From an uncultured Bacteroidales bacterium (GTDB lineage Bacteria > Bacteroidota > Bacteroidia > Bacteroidales > Paludibacteraceae): a DNA stretch of 42,260 nucleotides. Below, one piece after another: positions 32,624 through 41,545 of this stretch. Both the position numbers and the translations under genes were made by a program. The stretch lies in NCBI GenBank assembly GCA_902784425.1, contig CACZUS010000058.1:1-42260 (forward strand). Direction: 5' to 3'. The notes beneath the pieces were generated by a model. That model did not search any database. It was given only the letters and a program-made list of their open reading frames with translations, and was not told the origin of the DNA. Positions within the stretch are counted from its first letter, which is position 1. Every line of letters starts with the position of its first letter.

Positions 32624-35600
32624 ATGAAACTTGTTGAAGGTGTTTACGAATCTCTTATCAGTACGGCCATTACAGAAAAATTGCAGCATGACTTCCCGGA
32701 GTGCAACTATTATGTTAAGAAGGAGCCAATAGACAGTGCAGAATCTCACACAATGTTATCACAATATCTCGCCAATATAGTATCTGCCATTTTAAAGGAA
32801 CATTTTCATGACAAAGAAGGAACTGTAACAATTAGCAAACAGGTGGAATGCGTCAATAAAATTCTTCACTATATTGAAAACGAATGGAAAGTGGAAAATC
32901 TTGAGAACGACATGTTAACCAAAGAAGATGAGACGAACTTTCTTCGGGCCATATATAGTAAAACGGGATACACAGAAGAACAAATTAAACACAAAGCTAA
33001 AATACACCCAGAAACAGGCTACAGAGTGAGCAATTTGTTCACCGGAGCCTATGGTCTTTCTATCGATGAAGAAATCAAAAAGGACATTCAAACCGCTGAC
33101 AGCATAGATCTTGTTGTCTCATTTATAAAGTTCACAGGCCTTAGACTTATATATGACGAGCTTAAAAAGTTTCTTTCTAAAAAAGGAGCCAAACTACGCA
33201 TCCTTACCACAACCTATATGGGGGCAACCGATGTAAAGGCGGTGAAATCTCTGTTGGATTTAAAGAATTTTGGCGATATTGAAATAAAAGCCTCCTACAA
33301 TACGAATGACGAACGATTGCATGCGAAAGCTTATATATTTAAGCGTGAGAATGGATTTGACACCGCTTACATTGGTTCATCAAACATTTCACACTCAGCG
33401 TTGACAAAAGGATTGGAATGGAATATGCGAGTAACTAATGTAGAGAATCCTCACATAATTCGTTCTACCCAAGCCACTTTTGATTCATACTGGAACAGTG
33501 CAGTCTTTGAACCTATAGAAAATGATGATGACATAAGACGCTTTGCTCAATCCATTGATGAAGCACGCAATAAGAAATCAAACATAGATAGTCCAGAAAT
33601 CATCACTCGATTTGTTCGGAAAACCCATCAGGTAAAGGTTTTAGAAAAGTTGCAATATGAACGAGAGAAACGCAATAATTATAGAAATCTTATTATAGCG
33701 GCAACTGGTACAGGAAAGACAGCTATATCAGCTTTCGACTATAAAGATTTCAACCAAAAATTTAAGAAAGAGAATGGTCGAGAAGCCCGTTTGCTTTTCA
33801 TCGTTCATCGTGAGAAAATACTAAAACAGGCCCGAAGCACATACCGCTCTGTAATGGTAGATGGGAACTTTGGTGAAATATGGACTGGCAATATCAAGCC
33901 CACATATGGCAGTAACATCGACCATCTGTTTATCACCATTCAGACATTGAACAACCATATAGATGAGTTGAGTGTTTTTGGCGCAGACTATTATGATTAT
34001 ATCGTGCTCGACGAGGTACACCATAGTCAGGCAGACTCTTATAGAAAGTTATTCGACGTTTTCAATCCGAAAATACTTATTGGTCTGACAGCCACCCCAG
34101 AGCGTATGGACAATAAGCCCATAACCCCAGATTTCAATGATAGGTTCTCCGCAGAGATACGATTACAAGATGCGCTTAACCAGCAATTGCTATCACCATT
34201 CGCTTATTTCTGTGTCACAGATGATACAGTTAATCTAAGTCGCTTGGCGTGCAGCGCAGATGGCAAGTATGACGTCAGCCAACTTGAAAAGCAGTACATC
34301 AATAACATGGACCGTTTCGGAAAAATTCAAGACGCAATCAATCGTTATCTAACCGATCCGCAGGGATGCAAAGCTGTATGCTTCTGTTGCTCAATAGCCC
34401 ATGCCGAATGGATGGCTACCATGTTTAACAACAGTGGATACAAAGCAGCTTCAGTCACATCAAAGAACAGCAGTGAAATTGACAACTACTCAGAACAACT
34501 AGCTCAGGGGAAAATAAACTATCTTTGTGTGGCTGATATTTTGAATGAGGGTATCGACATCCCCGAAATTGACACTGTACTTTTCTTACGTCCAACAGAA
34601 TCTCTCACAATATTTCTGCAACAGCTAGGACGTGGTCTTCGTCTGGCTGATGGAAAAACAGAACTGACAGTGCTTGACTTTGTAGCACAAGCAAATGTCA
34701 AATACAGCTATGAAAGTCGCTTCCGTGCTCTAATGGGGCCATCTAACACCTCAGTCAAAGAACAGGTGACCAATGGCTTCACCATGTTGCCTCGTGGTTG
34801 TAGCATCAATATGGAATTGCAAGCGCAACAGTATATCCTTAACAATATCAGTGAATGTATTTTCAACTTGTCTCGTCTACTCCGTGAAGTGAAGCATTTT
34901 GAACATGAAACAGGACAAGCACTGACGTTAAAGAATTTCCTTGAGAATTTCTCATTGGACTGGAGACTCATCTACAAATACAAAGACAAATACACATGGA
35001 CTGAACTTAAACATCTGGCTGGTATCAATGTGAAAGGCTACGATCGCACAAAAGAGGTCATCAATATGGAGAAGGGACTCACAAGATTGTATCATACAAA
35101 TTCTACCGATTATCTGCTATTTATCCAACAACTGTTAGATAATAGTTTTAAACTAGCAGTATCTAATAAGAGAGAAGAGATATTCAAACGTATGTTTTAT
35201 TATACTATATGCTACGATAAGTTGTCAAAATACAATGATAAGTATGGTCATGATTACAAAACTGAAGAGGAAGCTATCCAGGCCTTGAACAATTACCCAT
35301 ACTTTAAAGAAGAACTTCAAACCTGCGTAGAACTGAGACTTTCTCAACTTTTTCAAACCACAAAGTGGGTATCTGTTGGTAATGTTGAGTTGGAACTGTA
35401 TGGTTGCTATTCTTCTGACGAGATTCATATAATGTTCGAAGGAGATATACGTCGTGGTAATATTCTTGGTACACAGTATTTACAGGAACAAAAAATAGCA
35501 TTAGTGTTTGTCTCAACCAACAAATCTGACAAAGATTATTCACCATCTACGCTCTATCAAGACTATGCTATCAGTGAACGCCAATTTCACTGGCAATCAA

Positions 35601-35842
35601 AGCATGATGTTCGGATACAAAGCAATGACGGCCAACGAATTATTCATCAGAAAGAAAACGATTGGAAATATTTGCTCTTTGTAAGAGACCGCAAGAAAGA
35701 TGAATTTGATTTTACCAACGCATACTATTTCCTTGGTGAAATGGAATACGAATCCTCACACGGTGAATGTCCGATGAACGTTATCTGGAATATGAAAAAC
35801 GACATTCCAGGCAACATTCTAGAACTCACAAAGGCCGTATAA
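32624..35842 (+). CDS. PLD-nuclease / SF2 helicase / DUF3427 fusion protein
   Basis: 1072 residues. A PLD-like domain (about 140-300) has LHAKAYIF (His233, Lys235) then YIGSSNIS, one HxK motif. The SF2 helicase follows with Walker A ATGTGKTA (361-367), DEVHH (463-467), TATPERMD and motif VI QLGRGLRLA (arginine finger near 670-673). The C-terminal third (from about 720 to the end) matches DUF3427, with YIKG-like GINVKGYDRT and a beta-rich end. This is a multi-domain nucleic-acid processing protein of the kind seen in phage-defence islands. It is cotranscribed with an HNH nuclease and a Nudix hydrolase. Confidence 0.9.
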   Translation: MKLVEGVYESLISTAITEKLQHDFPECNYYVKKEPIDSAESHTMLSQYLANIVSAILKEHFHDKEGTVTISKQVECVNKILHYIENEWKVENLENDMLTKEDETNFLRAIYSKTGYTEEQIKHKAKIHPETGYRVSNLFTGAYGLSIDEEIKKDIQTADSIDLVVSFIKFTGLRLIYDELKKFLSKKGAKLRILTTTYMGATDVKAVKSLLDLKNFGDIEIKASYNTNDERLHAKAYIFKRENGFDTAYIGSSNISHSALTKGLEWNMRVTNVENPHIIRSTQATFDSYWNSAVFEPIENDDDIRRFAQSIDEARNKKSNIDSPEIITRFVRKTHQVKVLEKLQYEREKRNNYRNLIIAATGTGKTAISAFDYKDFNQKFKKENGREARLLFIVHREKILKQARSTYRSVMVDGNFGEIWTGNIKPTYGSNIDHLFITIQTLNNHIDELSVFGADYYDYIVLDEVHHSQADSYRKLFDVFNPKILIGLTATPERMDNKPITPDFNDRFSAEIRLQDALNQQLLSPFAYFCVTDDTVNLSRLACSADGKYDVSQLEKQYINNMDRFGKIQDAINRYLTDPQGCKAVCFCCSIAHAEWMATMFNNSGYKAASVTSKNSSEIDNYSEQLAQGKINYLCVADILNEGIDIPEIDTVLFLRPTESLTIFLQQLGRGLRLADGKTELTVLDFVAQANVKYSYESRFRALMGPSNTSVKEQVTNGFTMLPRGCSINMELQAQQYILNNISECIFNLSRLLREVKHFEHETGQALTLKNFLENFSLDWRLIYKYKDKYTWTELKHLAGINVKGYDRTKEVINMEKGLTRLYHTNSTDYLLFIQQLLDNSFKLAVSNKREEIFKRMFYYTICYDKLSKYNDKYGHDYKTEEEAIQALNNYPYFKEELQTCVELRLSQLFQTTKWVSVGNVELELYGCYSSDEIHIMFEGDIRRGNILGTQYLQEQKIALVFVSTNKSDKDYSPSTLYQDYAISERQFHWQSKHDVRIQSNDGQRIIHQKENDWKYLLFVRDRKKDEFDFTNAYYFLGEMEYESSHGECPMNVIWNMKNDIPGNILELTKAV

Positions 35843-35855
35843 TATAAAAACAAAG

Positions 35856-36248
35856 ATGAAACAAATAAAAGTCGTAGCAGCAATAATTTGCAAAAGAGAT
35901 AAAATTTTCTGCACTCAACGAGGATATGGAGAATGGAAAGATTGGTGGGAATTTCCCGGTGGCAAAATAGAACAAAACGAGACACCAGAGAATGCTCTAC
36001 ATCGTGAAATACGAGAAGAGTTGAATTGTGAAATAAAAATTGAGGAAATTCTGACTACTGTTGAGTATGATTACCCCAACTTCCATCTATCCATGCAATG
36101 TTATCTATGTTCTCTATCTTCTGATGCACCACAACTATTGGAACACAAAGATGCAAAATGGTTGAATTTCGAAGAATTGGATAGCGTAAATTGGCTACCT
36201 GCAGATGAAAATGTCGTTAAAATATTAAAGCAGAGAAACATGCAGTAA
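35856..36248 (+). CDS. Nudix (MutT-like) (deoxy)nucleoside triphosphate pyrophosphohydrolase
   Basis: 130 residues. The Nudix box runs G36-x5-E42-x7-R50-E51-x2-E54-E55, with Gly replaced by Asn57 near its end. The N-terminal VVAAII, GEWKDWWEFPGG and the C-terminal WLNFEELDSVNWLPAD segments are typical of the MutT/NudG-like pyrophosphohydrolases that clear oxidised or modified dNTPs. It starts 13 bases after the DUF3427 helicase and is the third gene of the likely operon; a role in handling modified nucleotides is an inference. Confidence 0.9.
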   Translation: MKQIKVVAAIICKRDKIFCTQRGYGEWKDWWEFPGGKIEQNETPENALHREIREELNCEIKIEEILTTVEYDYPNFHLSMQCYLCSLSSDAPQLLEHKDAKWLNFEELDSVNWLPADENVVKILKQRNMQ

Positions 36249-36252
36249 CCGT

Positions 36253-36624
36253 ATGGTCGAAGCCTGCAAGAATGCCAAATTACCAGAACCCGAATATGGT
36301 ACGAATGGAGCCTTTGTTTGGATTACATTCAAACGTCCAAGTTCTAACACCAACTCTGACAGTAACTCTGACACTAGTTCCATTATTGTGCACGGTCTGT
36401 CTGACAAACAGAAAGAAGTGTTGTCATTCTGCATTTTTGAAAGAAGTAGTCGTGAGATATTAGATCACATAGGAGTGACTTATCATAGTAAAAATATAGA
36501 AAAGTTTATCAATAGTCTGGTTGACGCAGGCCATCTTAAAAGGACCATACCCGACACACCTAACTCCCATCTCCAAAAATATATGACAAAAAAAGGAATG
36601 AATTTATTAGAATGCGCAATCTGA
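36253..36624 (+). pseudogene. C-terminal fragment of a RecG-like/AlbA_2 ATPase (HATPase_c_4) with winged helix
   Basis: The frame starts with MVEACKNAKLPEPEYGTNGAFVWITFKRP, the well-known tail of the COG2865-type regulators. A winged-helix-like segment follows (LSDKQKEVLSFCIFERSSREILDHIGVTYHSKNIEKFI). The N-terminal AlbA_2 ATPase portion is absent; the fragment begins at the very end of the Nudix gene (5 bases after it). It is likely a remnant, although a standalone winged-helix protein cannot be excluded. Confidence 0.6.
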
Positions 36625-36724
36625 GATTGCTGAATATCAGCGTAATCTGATTCCTCAAAAGGTTATGCATCGATTGCAGGAAGAGTATTGTGAATTCCTT
36701 CATAAAGAACAAAATAAAGTATGA
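36611..36724 (+). pseudogene. Short coding-like tail of an unidentified gene
   Basis: In a different frame from the preceding fragment, NAQSEIAEYQRNLIPQKVMH and then RLQEEYCEFLHKEQNKV run uninterrupted to a stop at 36724. It reads as a helical C-terminus with a sensible amino acid mix but has no start. I could not assign a family. Confidence 0.35.
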
Positions 36725-36766
36725 TTTATGCCTGCCGAGTTCCTTCCCCATCTCCCAAATTTTTCG

Positions 36767-36774
36767 TAACTTTG
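36767..36774 (+). promoter_or_regulatory. -7 promoter box for the first RhuM gene
   Basis: TAACTTTG fits TAnnTTTG and lies 27 bases before the ATG at 36801, which favours that start over an upstream in-frame one at 36690. Confidence 0.6.
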
Positions 36775-36800
36775 GAAAATTAATTTACAAGATAATACGT

Positions 36801-37622
36801 ATGAAATCAATCAACATGACCTGTCCTAAATGCCAATCTCAAGAGGTACAGTCCGTCGGAAACAGGTATCGTTGCCAAGCCTGTGGCTGTGAGTGGCAGT
36901 TTGCAGAAGATGCACCCGTGCATGAAAAAACGTTGTCCATCCGCAATAGCACGGCCGAGTTCCTGATCTTTCAGGCTCAGAGCCAAGCGAACGGGGTGGA
37001 AGTGCTGTATGCCAATGAGACTATATGGTGTACACAGAAAGCTATGGCAGCTCTCTTTGAAATTGACAGAACTGTAATCACCAAACATCTGAAAAATATT
37101 TTCGATTCAGGTGAATTACAGTTGTATTCAGTATGTGCAAATTTTGCACACACTGCTAATGATGGCAAAAGCTATCAGACAAAATTCTACAATTTAGATG
37201 CCGTCATCTCCGTAGGTTATCGAGTCAACTCCACCCGTGCCACACAGTTCCGCCAATGGGCCACAGCTGTGCTCCACCAGTTCGCCATCCGTGGCTACGT
37301 GCTGGACAAGAAACGTATGGAGAATGGCGCCTTCCTCTCAGTGGATTATTTCGAACATCTATTGTCGGAAATCCGCGAGATACGTATGAGCGAGCGCCGT
37401 CTCTACCAGAAAGTGACCGACCTCTACGCCACTGCTATCGACTACAACAAGGATGCTCCGACCACACGCCAGTTCTTCGCGAAGGTGCAGAATAAGCTAC
37501 ACTACGCCATACATGGACACACCGCCGCTGAATTGATCGTCAGCCGTGCCGATGCCAACAAGGAGCACATGGGTCTAACCACATGGGAGAACGCACCCGA
37601 TTCCGCATCATCGGTTGCATAA
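36801..37622 (+). CDS. RhuM family protein with N-terminal zinc ribbon, C-terminally short
   Basis: 273 residues from ATG 36801. Residues 8-30 form a zinc ribbon (C8, C11, C25, C28, C30). The RhuM domain follows: NSTAEFLIFQAQSQANGVEV, TQKAMAALFEIDRTVITKHLKNIFDSGEL, YNLDAVISVGYRVNSTRATQFRQWATAVLHQFAIRGYVLD, EIREIRMSERRLYQKVTDLYA and KLHYAIHGHTAAELIVSRAD. Full RhuM proteins continue ~60-80 residues after MGLTTW; here it ends at SASSVA. RhuM was named as a Salmonella virulence-island protein; the molecular role is unknown. The next RhuM gene follows after 22 bases. Confidence 0.78.
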   Translation: MKSINMTCPKCQSQEVQSVGNRYRCQACGCEWQFAEDAPVHEKTLSIRNSTAEFLIFQAQSQANGVEVLYANETIWCTQKAMAALFEIDRTVITKHLKNIFDSGELQLYSVCANFAHTANDGKSYQTKFYNLDAVISVGYRVNSTRATQFRQWATAVLHQFAIRGYVLDKKRMENGAFLSVDYFEHLLSEIREIRMSERRLYQKVTDLYATAIDYNKDAPTTRQFFAKVQNKLHYAIHGHTAAELIVSRADANKEHMGLTTWENAPDSASSVA

Positions 37623-37644
37623 ATTCAAACTATCAGAAAAGACA

Positions 37645-38643
37645 ATGGACAAAACAAATAAACTAATACTCTATAAAGACGATGAAGGCCGCATAAGCGT
37701 CAATGTGCGCTTCGCCGACGAGGATGTGTGGCTGACAAGAGAATATCTTGCAGACATATACGCTACTACACCACAGAATATAAGTCTTCATATCGGCAAT
37801 ATTTATCAAGATAAAGAACTCACCGAAGAGGCAACTCGAAAGAAATTCTTTCTAGTTCGCCAAGAGGGCAAACGTCAGGTCCAAAGGGAGATCGACCACT
37901 ACAACCTCGATATGATCATCGCCCTTGGCTACCGCGTGCAATCACCTGTGGCGGTGAGGTTCCGTCGGTGGGCGACACAACGGTTGCACGAGTATATCCA
38001 AAAAGGATTCACCCTGGATGATGAGAGACTGAAGCAGGGAGGAAACCGCTACTTCAAAGAGTTGCTGCAACGCATCCGCGACATCCGCAGCAGCGAGCGC
38101 AATTTCTACCAACAGGTGACGGACATCTACGCCACATCCACCGACTACGATCCTCGCTCCTCCATGACGAAACAATTCTTCTCCACCGTGCAGAACAAAA
38201 TGCACTATGCCGTACATGAACATACGGCTGCGGAGTTGATTTATGAGCGGGTGGATAACGAAAAACCCTTCGTCGGCATGACCAACTTCAAGGGCAACTA
38301 CGTGACCCGTGACGACGTGAAGATCGCCAAGAACTATCTGACAGAATTGGAACTGCAACGATTAAACCTGCTCACCTCCCAATTCCTCGATTATGCGGAG
38401 TTTCAAGCTTTGGAGCAGAACCCCATGACCATGGCCGACTGGATCGCGGCACTCGACGACCAAATTCTACGTCTTCGGAAAAACATATTGGAAGGCAACG
38501 GAACAATTTCGCACCAAGATGCGATTGAAAAGGCGGAACGTGAGTTTGAAATATACCGAGAAAGAGAAATGCGGATGCTGGAAAGCGACTTCGACAAGGC
38601 AATCAAAATGCTTAAGGAGAACCCGACAAACAACGATGATTGA
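37645..38643 (+). CDS. RhuM family protein (full length)
   Basis: 332 residues from ATG 37645; the frame also opens upstream but that stretch overlaps the end of the previous gene. The RhuM domain is complete: VWLTREYLADIYATTPQNISLHIGNIYQ, YNLDMIIALGYRVQSPVAVRFRRWATQRLHEYIQKGF, IRDIRSSERNFYQQVTDIYA, MHYAVHEHTAAELIYERVD and the C-terminal FLDYAEFQALEQNPMTMADWI stretch, ending in a charged coiled helix. It is an independent, diverged copy of the gene before it, not a recent duplicate. The pair probably share a promoter at 36767. Confidence 0.9.
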   Translation: MDKTNKLILYKDDEGRISVNVRFADEDVWLTREYLADIYATTPQNISLHIGNIYQDKELTEEATRKKFFLVRQEGKRQVQREIDHYNLDMIIALGYRVQSPVAVRFRRWATQRLHEYIQKGFTLDDERLKQGGNRYFKELLQRIRDIRSSERNFYQQVTDIYATSTDYDPRSSMTKQFFSTVQNKMHYAVHEHTAAELIYERVDNEKPFVGMTNFKGNYVTRDDVKIAKNYLTELELQRLNLLTSQFLDYAEFQALEQNPMTMADWIAALDDQILRLRKNILEGNGTISHQDAIEKAEREFEIYREREMRMLESDFDKAIKMLKENPTNNDD

Positions 38644-38670
38644 TAGATTTGAATAGTGATAGAAGAGACA

Positions 38671-40029
38671 ATGCTGACATTTCATCCGTTGACCATTTCC
38701 GACCGCAAGGCTGTGCAGTCCGTGTCGCTCAAGGCGGGACGACGTAATTGCAACTACACGTTTGCCAACCTTGTGGGCTGGCAGTTTTGGTTCCACACCG
38801 AGGTCTGCTTATGCAAGGAGGCTGTGGTGCTGCGCTTCACCTTCGAGGGCAAACGGGCCTATATGGTCTGCATGGCGGGTGATTTGCAACCGGAACTGCT
38901 GACGGCGCTGTTCGAAGATAGCGATGGCAATCTAATGATAATCGGTCTGGAGGATTCGCAACTGCAAGCCATCCATCCCCATACTGCATACACCGTTAAA
39001 ATTGAACCGTGTCGTGATCAATACGACTATATTTATCTCCGAACCGATCTCGCATCGCTTCATGGGAAAAAGCTCAACGCCAAACGGAATCACGCCAACC
39101 GCTTCCGAGCAGAACATCCCGATTTCATCTATCGTCCGCTCACACCAGACCTTTTCGATGATTGCCGCCGACTCATGGCAGTATGGCAGGAGGAGAAAAC
39201 GGATGATAGCGTGACCATCGAAGCCGAACGGCAGGTGATGGAGACTGTCTTTGCCAATTGGGAGGCGTTGGAAATGATGGGCGGAAGCATTTTTGTCGAA
39301 GGACGAATGGTGGCATTCACCTATGGCGCCGCCGTGACGACCGACACCTTCGACATCTGCGTGGAGAAAGCCGACCGCCATGTGGAGGGTGCCTTCTCCA
39401 TCATCAACCAGCAATTCGCCGAACATCTGCCCGAACAATATATCTACCTGAATCGTGAAGAGGACATGGGTATTCCCGGGCTTCGGCAATCTAAATTGTC
39501 GTATCATCCCGAAACACTGCTGACCTACAATTCAGTAAAGATTAACAAAGCGTATGTCTTAAAGCGGATGACCGCCGATGATGCGCCACTGACGGTTGAC
39601 TGGATGGTCCATCAATACGGGTTCGACCGTCATGAGGTGGAGACGTGGGTGCGCGACCTACATTTCAACTGGTCGTTGAGCGTGAAAGCCGTGGACACCG
39701 ACGGGATGGTGGTCGGTCTGCTGAACATGAGCGACTACCGCATAGAGGAAGAATCATCACAAATAGCCACCGAGGCTCCCGATTTACTTGCCAGCCTTAA
39801 CGCACGTCGCTACACGGCGGTTTTCTCGTTCATCGTAGCCGAGCCCTACCGTGGAACACGTCTGAACTACGACATGCTCAATTCCATAATGCCCGAGTTG
39901 AGGTCTCGCTACGACTTCGTTTTCATCCCCGTGCTTCACCGCCTCAAAACCCACCAGTATTGGCAACGCTGGGGAGCCACCGAGTTTTACCGTGATGCGG
40001 AATGCGTCTATTACAAACTTGAACTGTAG
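38671..40029 (+). CDS. DUF2156/phosphatidylglycerol lysyltransferase-like protein with C-terminal GNAT-like domain
   Basis: 452 residues from ATG 38671 (GTG 38656 would add five). The N-terminal ~290 residues follow the DUF2156 soluble LPG-synthetase fold: NYTFANLVGWQFWF, YLNREEDMGIPGLRQSKLSY. The remaining ~160 residues look like a GNAT domain (AYVLKRMTADDAPLTVDWMV, FIVAEPYRGTRLNYDMLNSI, YWQRWGATEFYRD). An aminoacyl- or acyl-transfer role is likely, the acceptor unknown. The codons are clearly more GC-rich than those of the DUF3427 operon, which suggests a different origin. It converges on the AraC-family gene 6 bases downstream. Confidence 0.75.
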   Translation: MLTFHPLTISDRKAVQSVSLKAGRRNCNYTFANLVGWQFWFHTEVCLCKEAVVLRFTFEGKRAYMVCMAGDLQPELLTALFEDSDGNLMIIGLEDSQLQAIHPHTAYTVKIEPCRDQYDYIYLRTDLASLHGKKLNAKRNHANRFRAEHPDFIYRPLTPDLFDDCRRLMAVWQEEKTDDSVTIEAERQVMETVFANWEALEMMGGSIFVEGRMVAFTYGAAVTTDTFDICVEKADRHVEGAFSIINQQFAEHLPEQYIYLNREEDMGIPGLRQSKLSYHPETLLTYNSVKINKAYVLKRMTADDAPLTVDWMVHQYGFDRHEVETWVRDLHFNWSLSVKAVDTDGMVVGLLNMSDYRIEEESSQIATEAPDLLASLNARRYTAVFSFIVAEPYRGTRLNYDMLNSIMPELRSRYDFVFIPVLHRLKTHQYWQRWGATEFYRDAECVYYKLEL

Positions 40030-40035
40030 TGTGCA

Positions 40036-40923
40036 TTAAGCCGCCCTGTATTCGGAAGGCGTTTTGCCAGTTTTGCGTTTAAAGAAGCGGACGAAGTGCT
40101 GCGGATAGCCGAATCCCAGTCTATTGCTGACCTGGGCGATGCTGAGCGTCTGGCTGTTAAGCAACTCCTTGGCACGGCTGACTATGTGGTCGGCAATGAA
40201 ATCCTGCGCAGTCTTGCCACTTTCCACTTTCACCAATTCGCCAAAATAGCCTGGGGTGAGATTACATTTTTCAGCGAAATAAGCCACGGTTGGGATACCT
40301 TTGGTTTCAGCCTGATTGTCGATGTAATCGTTCAGCAGTGATTCGAATTTCTGCACGGTCACATGGTTGATTTCCTCTCGGGTGATGAATTGACGGTCGT
40401 AGAAACGCAGACAATAGTTGAGCAAGAGTTCGATATTGGAAACAATCAGTTCACGACTATGCTTGTCGATAGCGTGTTGCAGTTCCTGCTGAATCATCGA
40501 CAAGACGCCACGGAAAATCTCCATTTCGCCAGAGGAAAGATGCAACGCCTCATTGCTTGAATAAGAGAAGAACTCATAACGGGAAATCTGTCGTCCGAGC
40601 TGTGTCCGAGCCAGGAAATCAGGATGGAAGAGCAAGCCCGTCCACTTGGGATTCGGGACTTCGGGATTCGGCTCGATATGGATTGTTTGTCCAGGAGCGA
40701 ATGAGGTGACAGTCATCTCGTCGAAGTCATATTTCGTGCGGCCATACGAGAGTTTACAGCCTTTGTTTTCCTTTAAGAAGAGCGCATACAAACCGTAGTG
40801 AACCAAACATTCATCGATAGGCAGTTGCTTATCGTAGCGCACCACACTCACAAGCGGATGTAGGGTCTCAAATCCGTAGTAGTCGTTAAACTGTTGTACC
40901 GAATTGAAATGTATCTCGTTCAT
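40036..40923 (-). CDS. AraC-family transcriptional regulator
   Basis: About 295 residues from ATG 40923; a TTG at 40929 is less likely. The N-terminal sensor region is cupin-like (DKQLPIDECLVHYGLYALFL, SFAPGQTIHIEP). The C-terminal ~100 residues form two HTH units (IPTVAYFAEKCNLTPGYFGELVKVESG; SIAQVSNRLGFGYPQHFVRFFKRKTGKTPSEYRAA). It is presumably activating the flavodoxin and reductase genes that lie on the same strand, and sits 31 bases downstream of the flavodoxin gene. Ligand unknown. Confidence 0.92.
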   Translation of the reverse strand: MNEIHFNSVQQFNDYYGFETLHPLVSVVRYDKQLPIDECLVHYGLYALFLKENKGCKLSYGRTKYDFDEMTVTSFAPGQTIHIEPNPEVPNPKWTGLLFHPDFLARTQLGRQISRYEFFSYSSNEALHLSSGEMEIFRGVLSMIQQELQHAIDKHSRELIVSNIELLLNYCLRFYDRQFITREEINHVTVQKFESLLNDYIDNQAETKGIPTVAYFAEKCNLTPGYFGELVKVESGKTAQDFIADHIVSRAKELLNSQTLSIAQVSNRLGFGYPQHFVRFFKRKTGKTPSEYRAA

Positions 40924-40954
40924 AATCAATTATTATTGAAAAACGCACAAGGAA

Positions 40955-41521
40955 TCATTGTTCTTTCACGAAGTTCTGCAACTCTTGCTTACTTGCGGAG
41001 TTGAGCAATCGTCCATTTTTGATATTGATATCAGGATAAGCCGCTTTCAAGTCACGAACAGCCTTGTCGATGGTACTTCCGCCACTTGTAGCAAACAAAT
41101 AGACGGTTTTGCCTTTGAAATCATAGCTTTCGAAGAAGGTGTTGATGATTGTAGGAGCAGTGTACCACCAGATAGGGAAACCCACGTAAATTGTCTGATA
41201 GTCGGACATGTTAGCAAGTTTATCCGTGATGGCAGGACGAGAATTCTTGTCGGCCATCTCCACAGAGGAGCGTGAGTTCTTGTCGTGCCAATCGAGATCA
41301 GCGCTGGTATAAATCTTTTCGGGTTTGATTTCGTGGAGATCGGCATTTGCCACTCCCGCAAGTTCCTGAGCCACCTTTTTCGTTACACCCGAAGCCGAAA
41401 AATAAGCAACTAACGTTTTGTTTTCCATTTGATTAGGATTTTGTTTGTTGTTATTACTTTGAGAACATGCACTTAATGCAACTGCAATAAATGCGGTGAT
41501 GAATAAAACTATTTTCTTCAT
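40955..41521 (-). CDS. Flavodoxin-like lipoprotein
   Basis: 188 residues from ATG 41521. A lipoprotein signal (VALSAC, Cys19) is followed by a NNNKQNPNQ spacer, then a flavodoxin fold: [16 protein letters not shown] (FMN phosphate loop), [23 protein letters not shown] and [16 protein letters not shown]. Electron transfer on the outer face of the inner membrane or in the periplasm is inferred. It is 18 bases downstream of the FMN-reductase gene, same strand. Confidence 0.9.
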   Translation of the reverse strand: MKKIVLFITAFIAVALSACSQSNNNKQNPNQMENKTLVAYFSASGVTKKVAQELAGVANADLHEIKPEKIYTSADLDWHDKNSRSSVEMADKNSRPAITDKLANMSDYQTIYVGFPIWWYTAPTIINTFFESYDFKGKTVYLFATSGGSTIDKAVRDLKAAYPDINIKNGRLLNSASKQELQNFVKEQ

Positions 41522-41545
41522 TTTCACTTTATCTTTTTATCGTTA

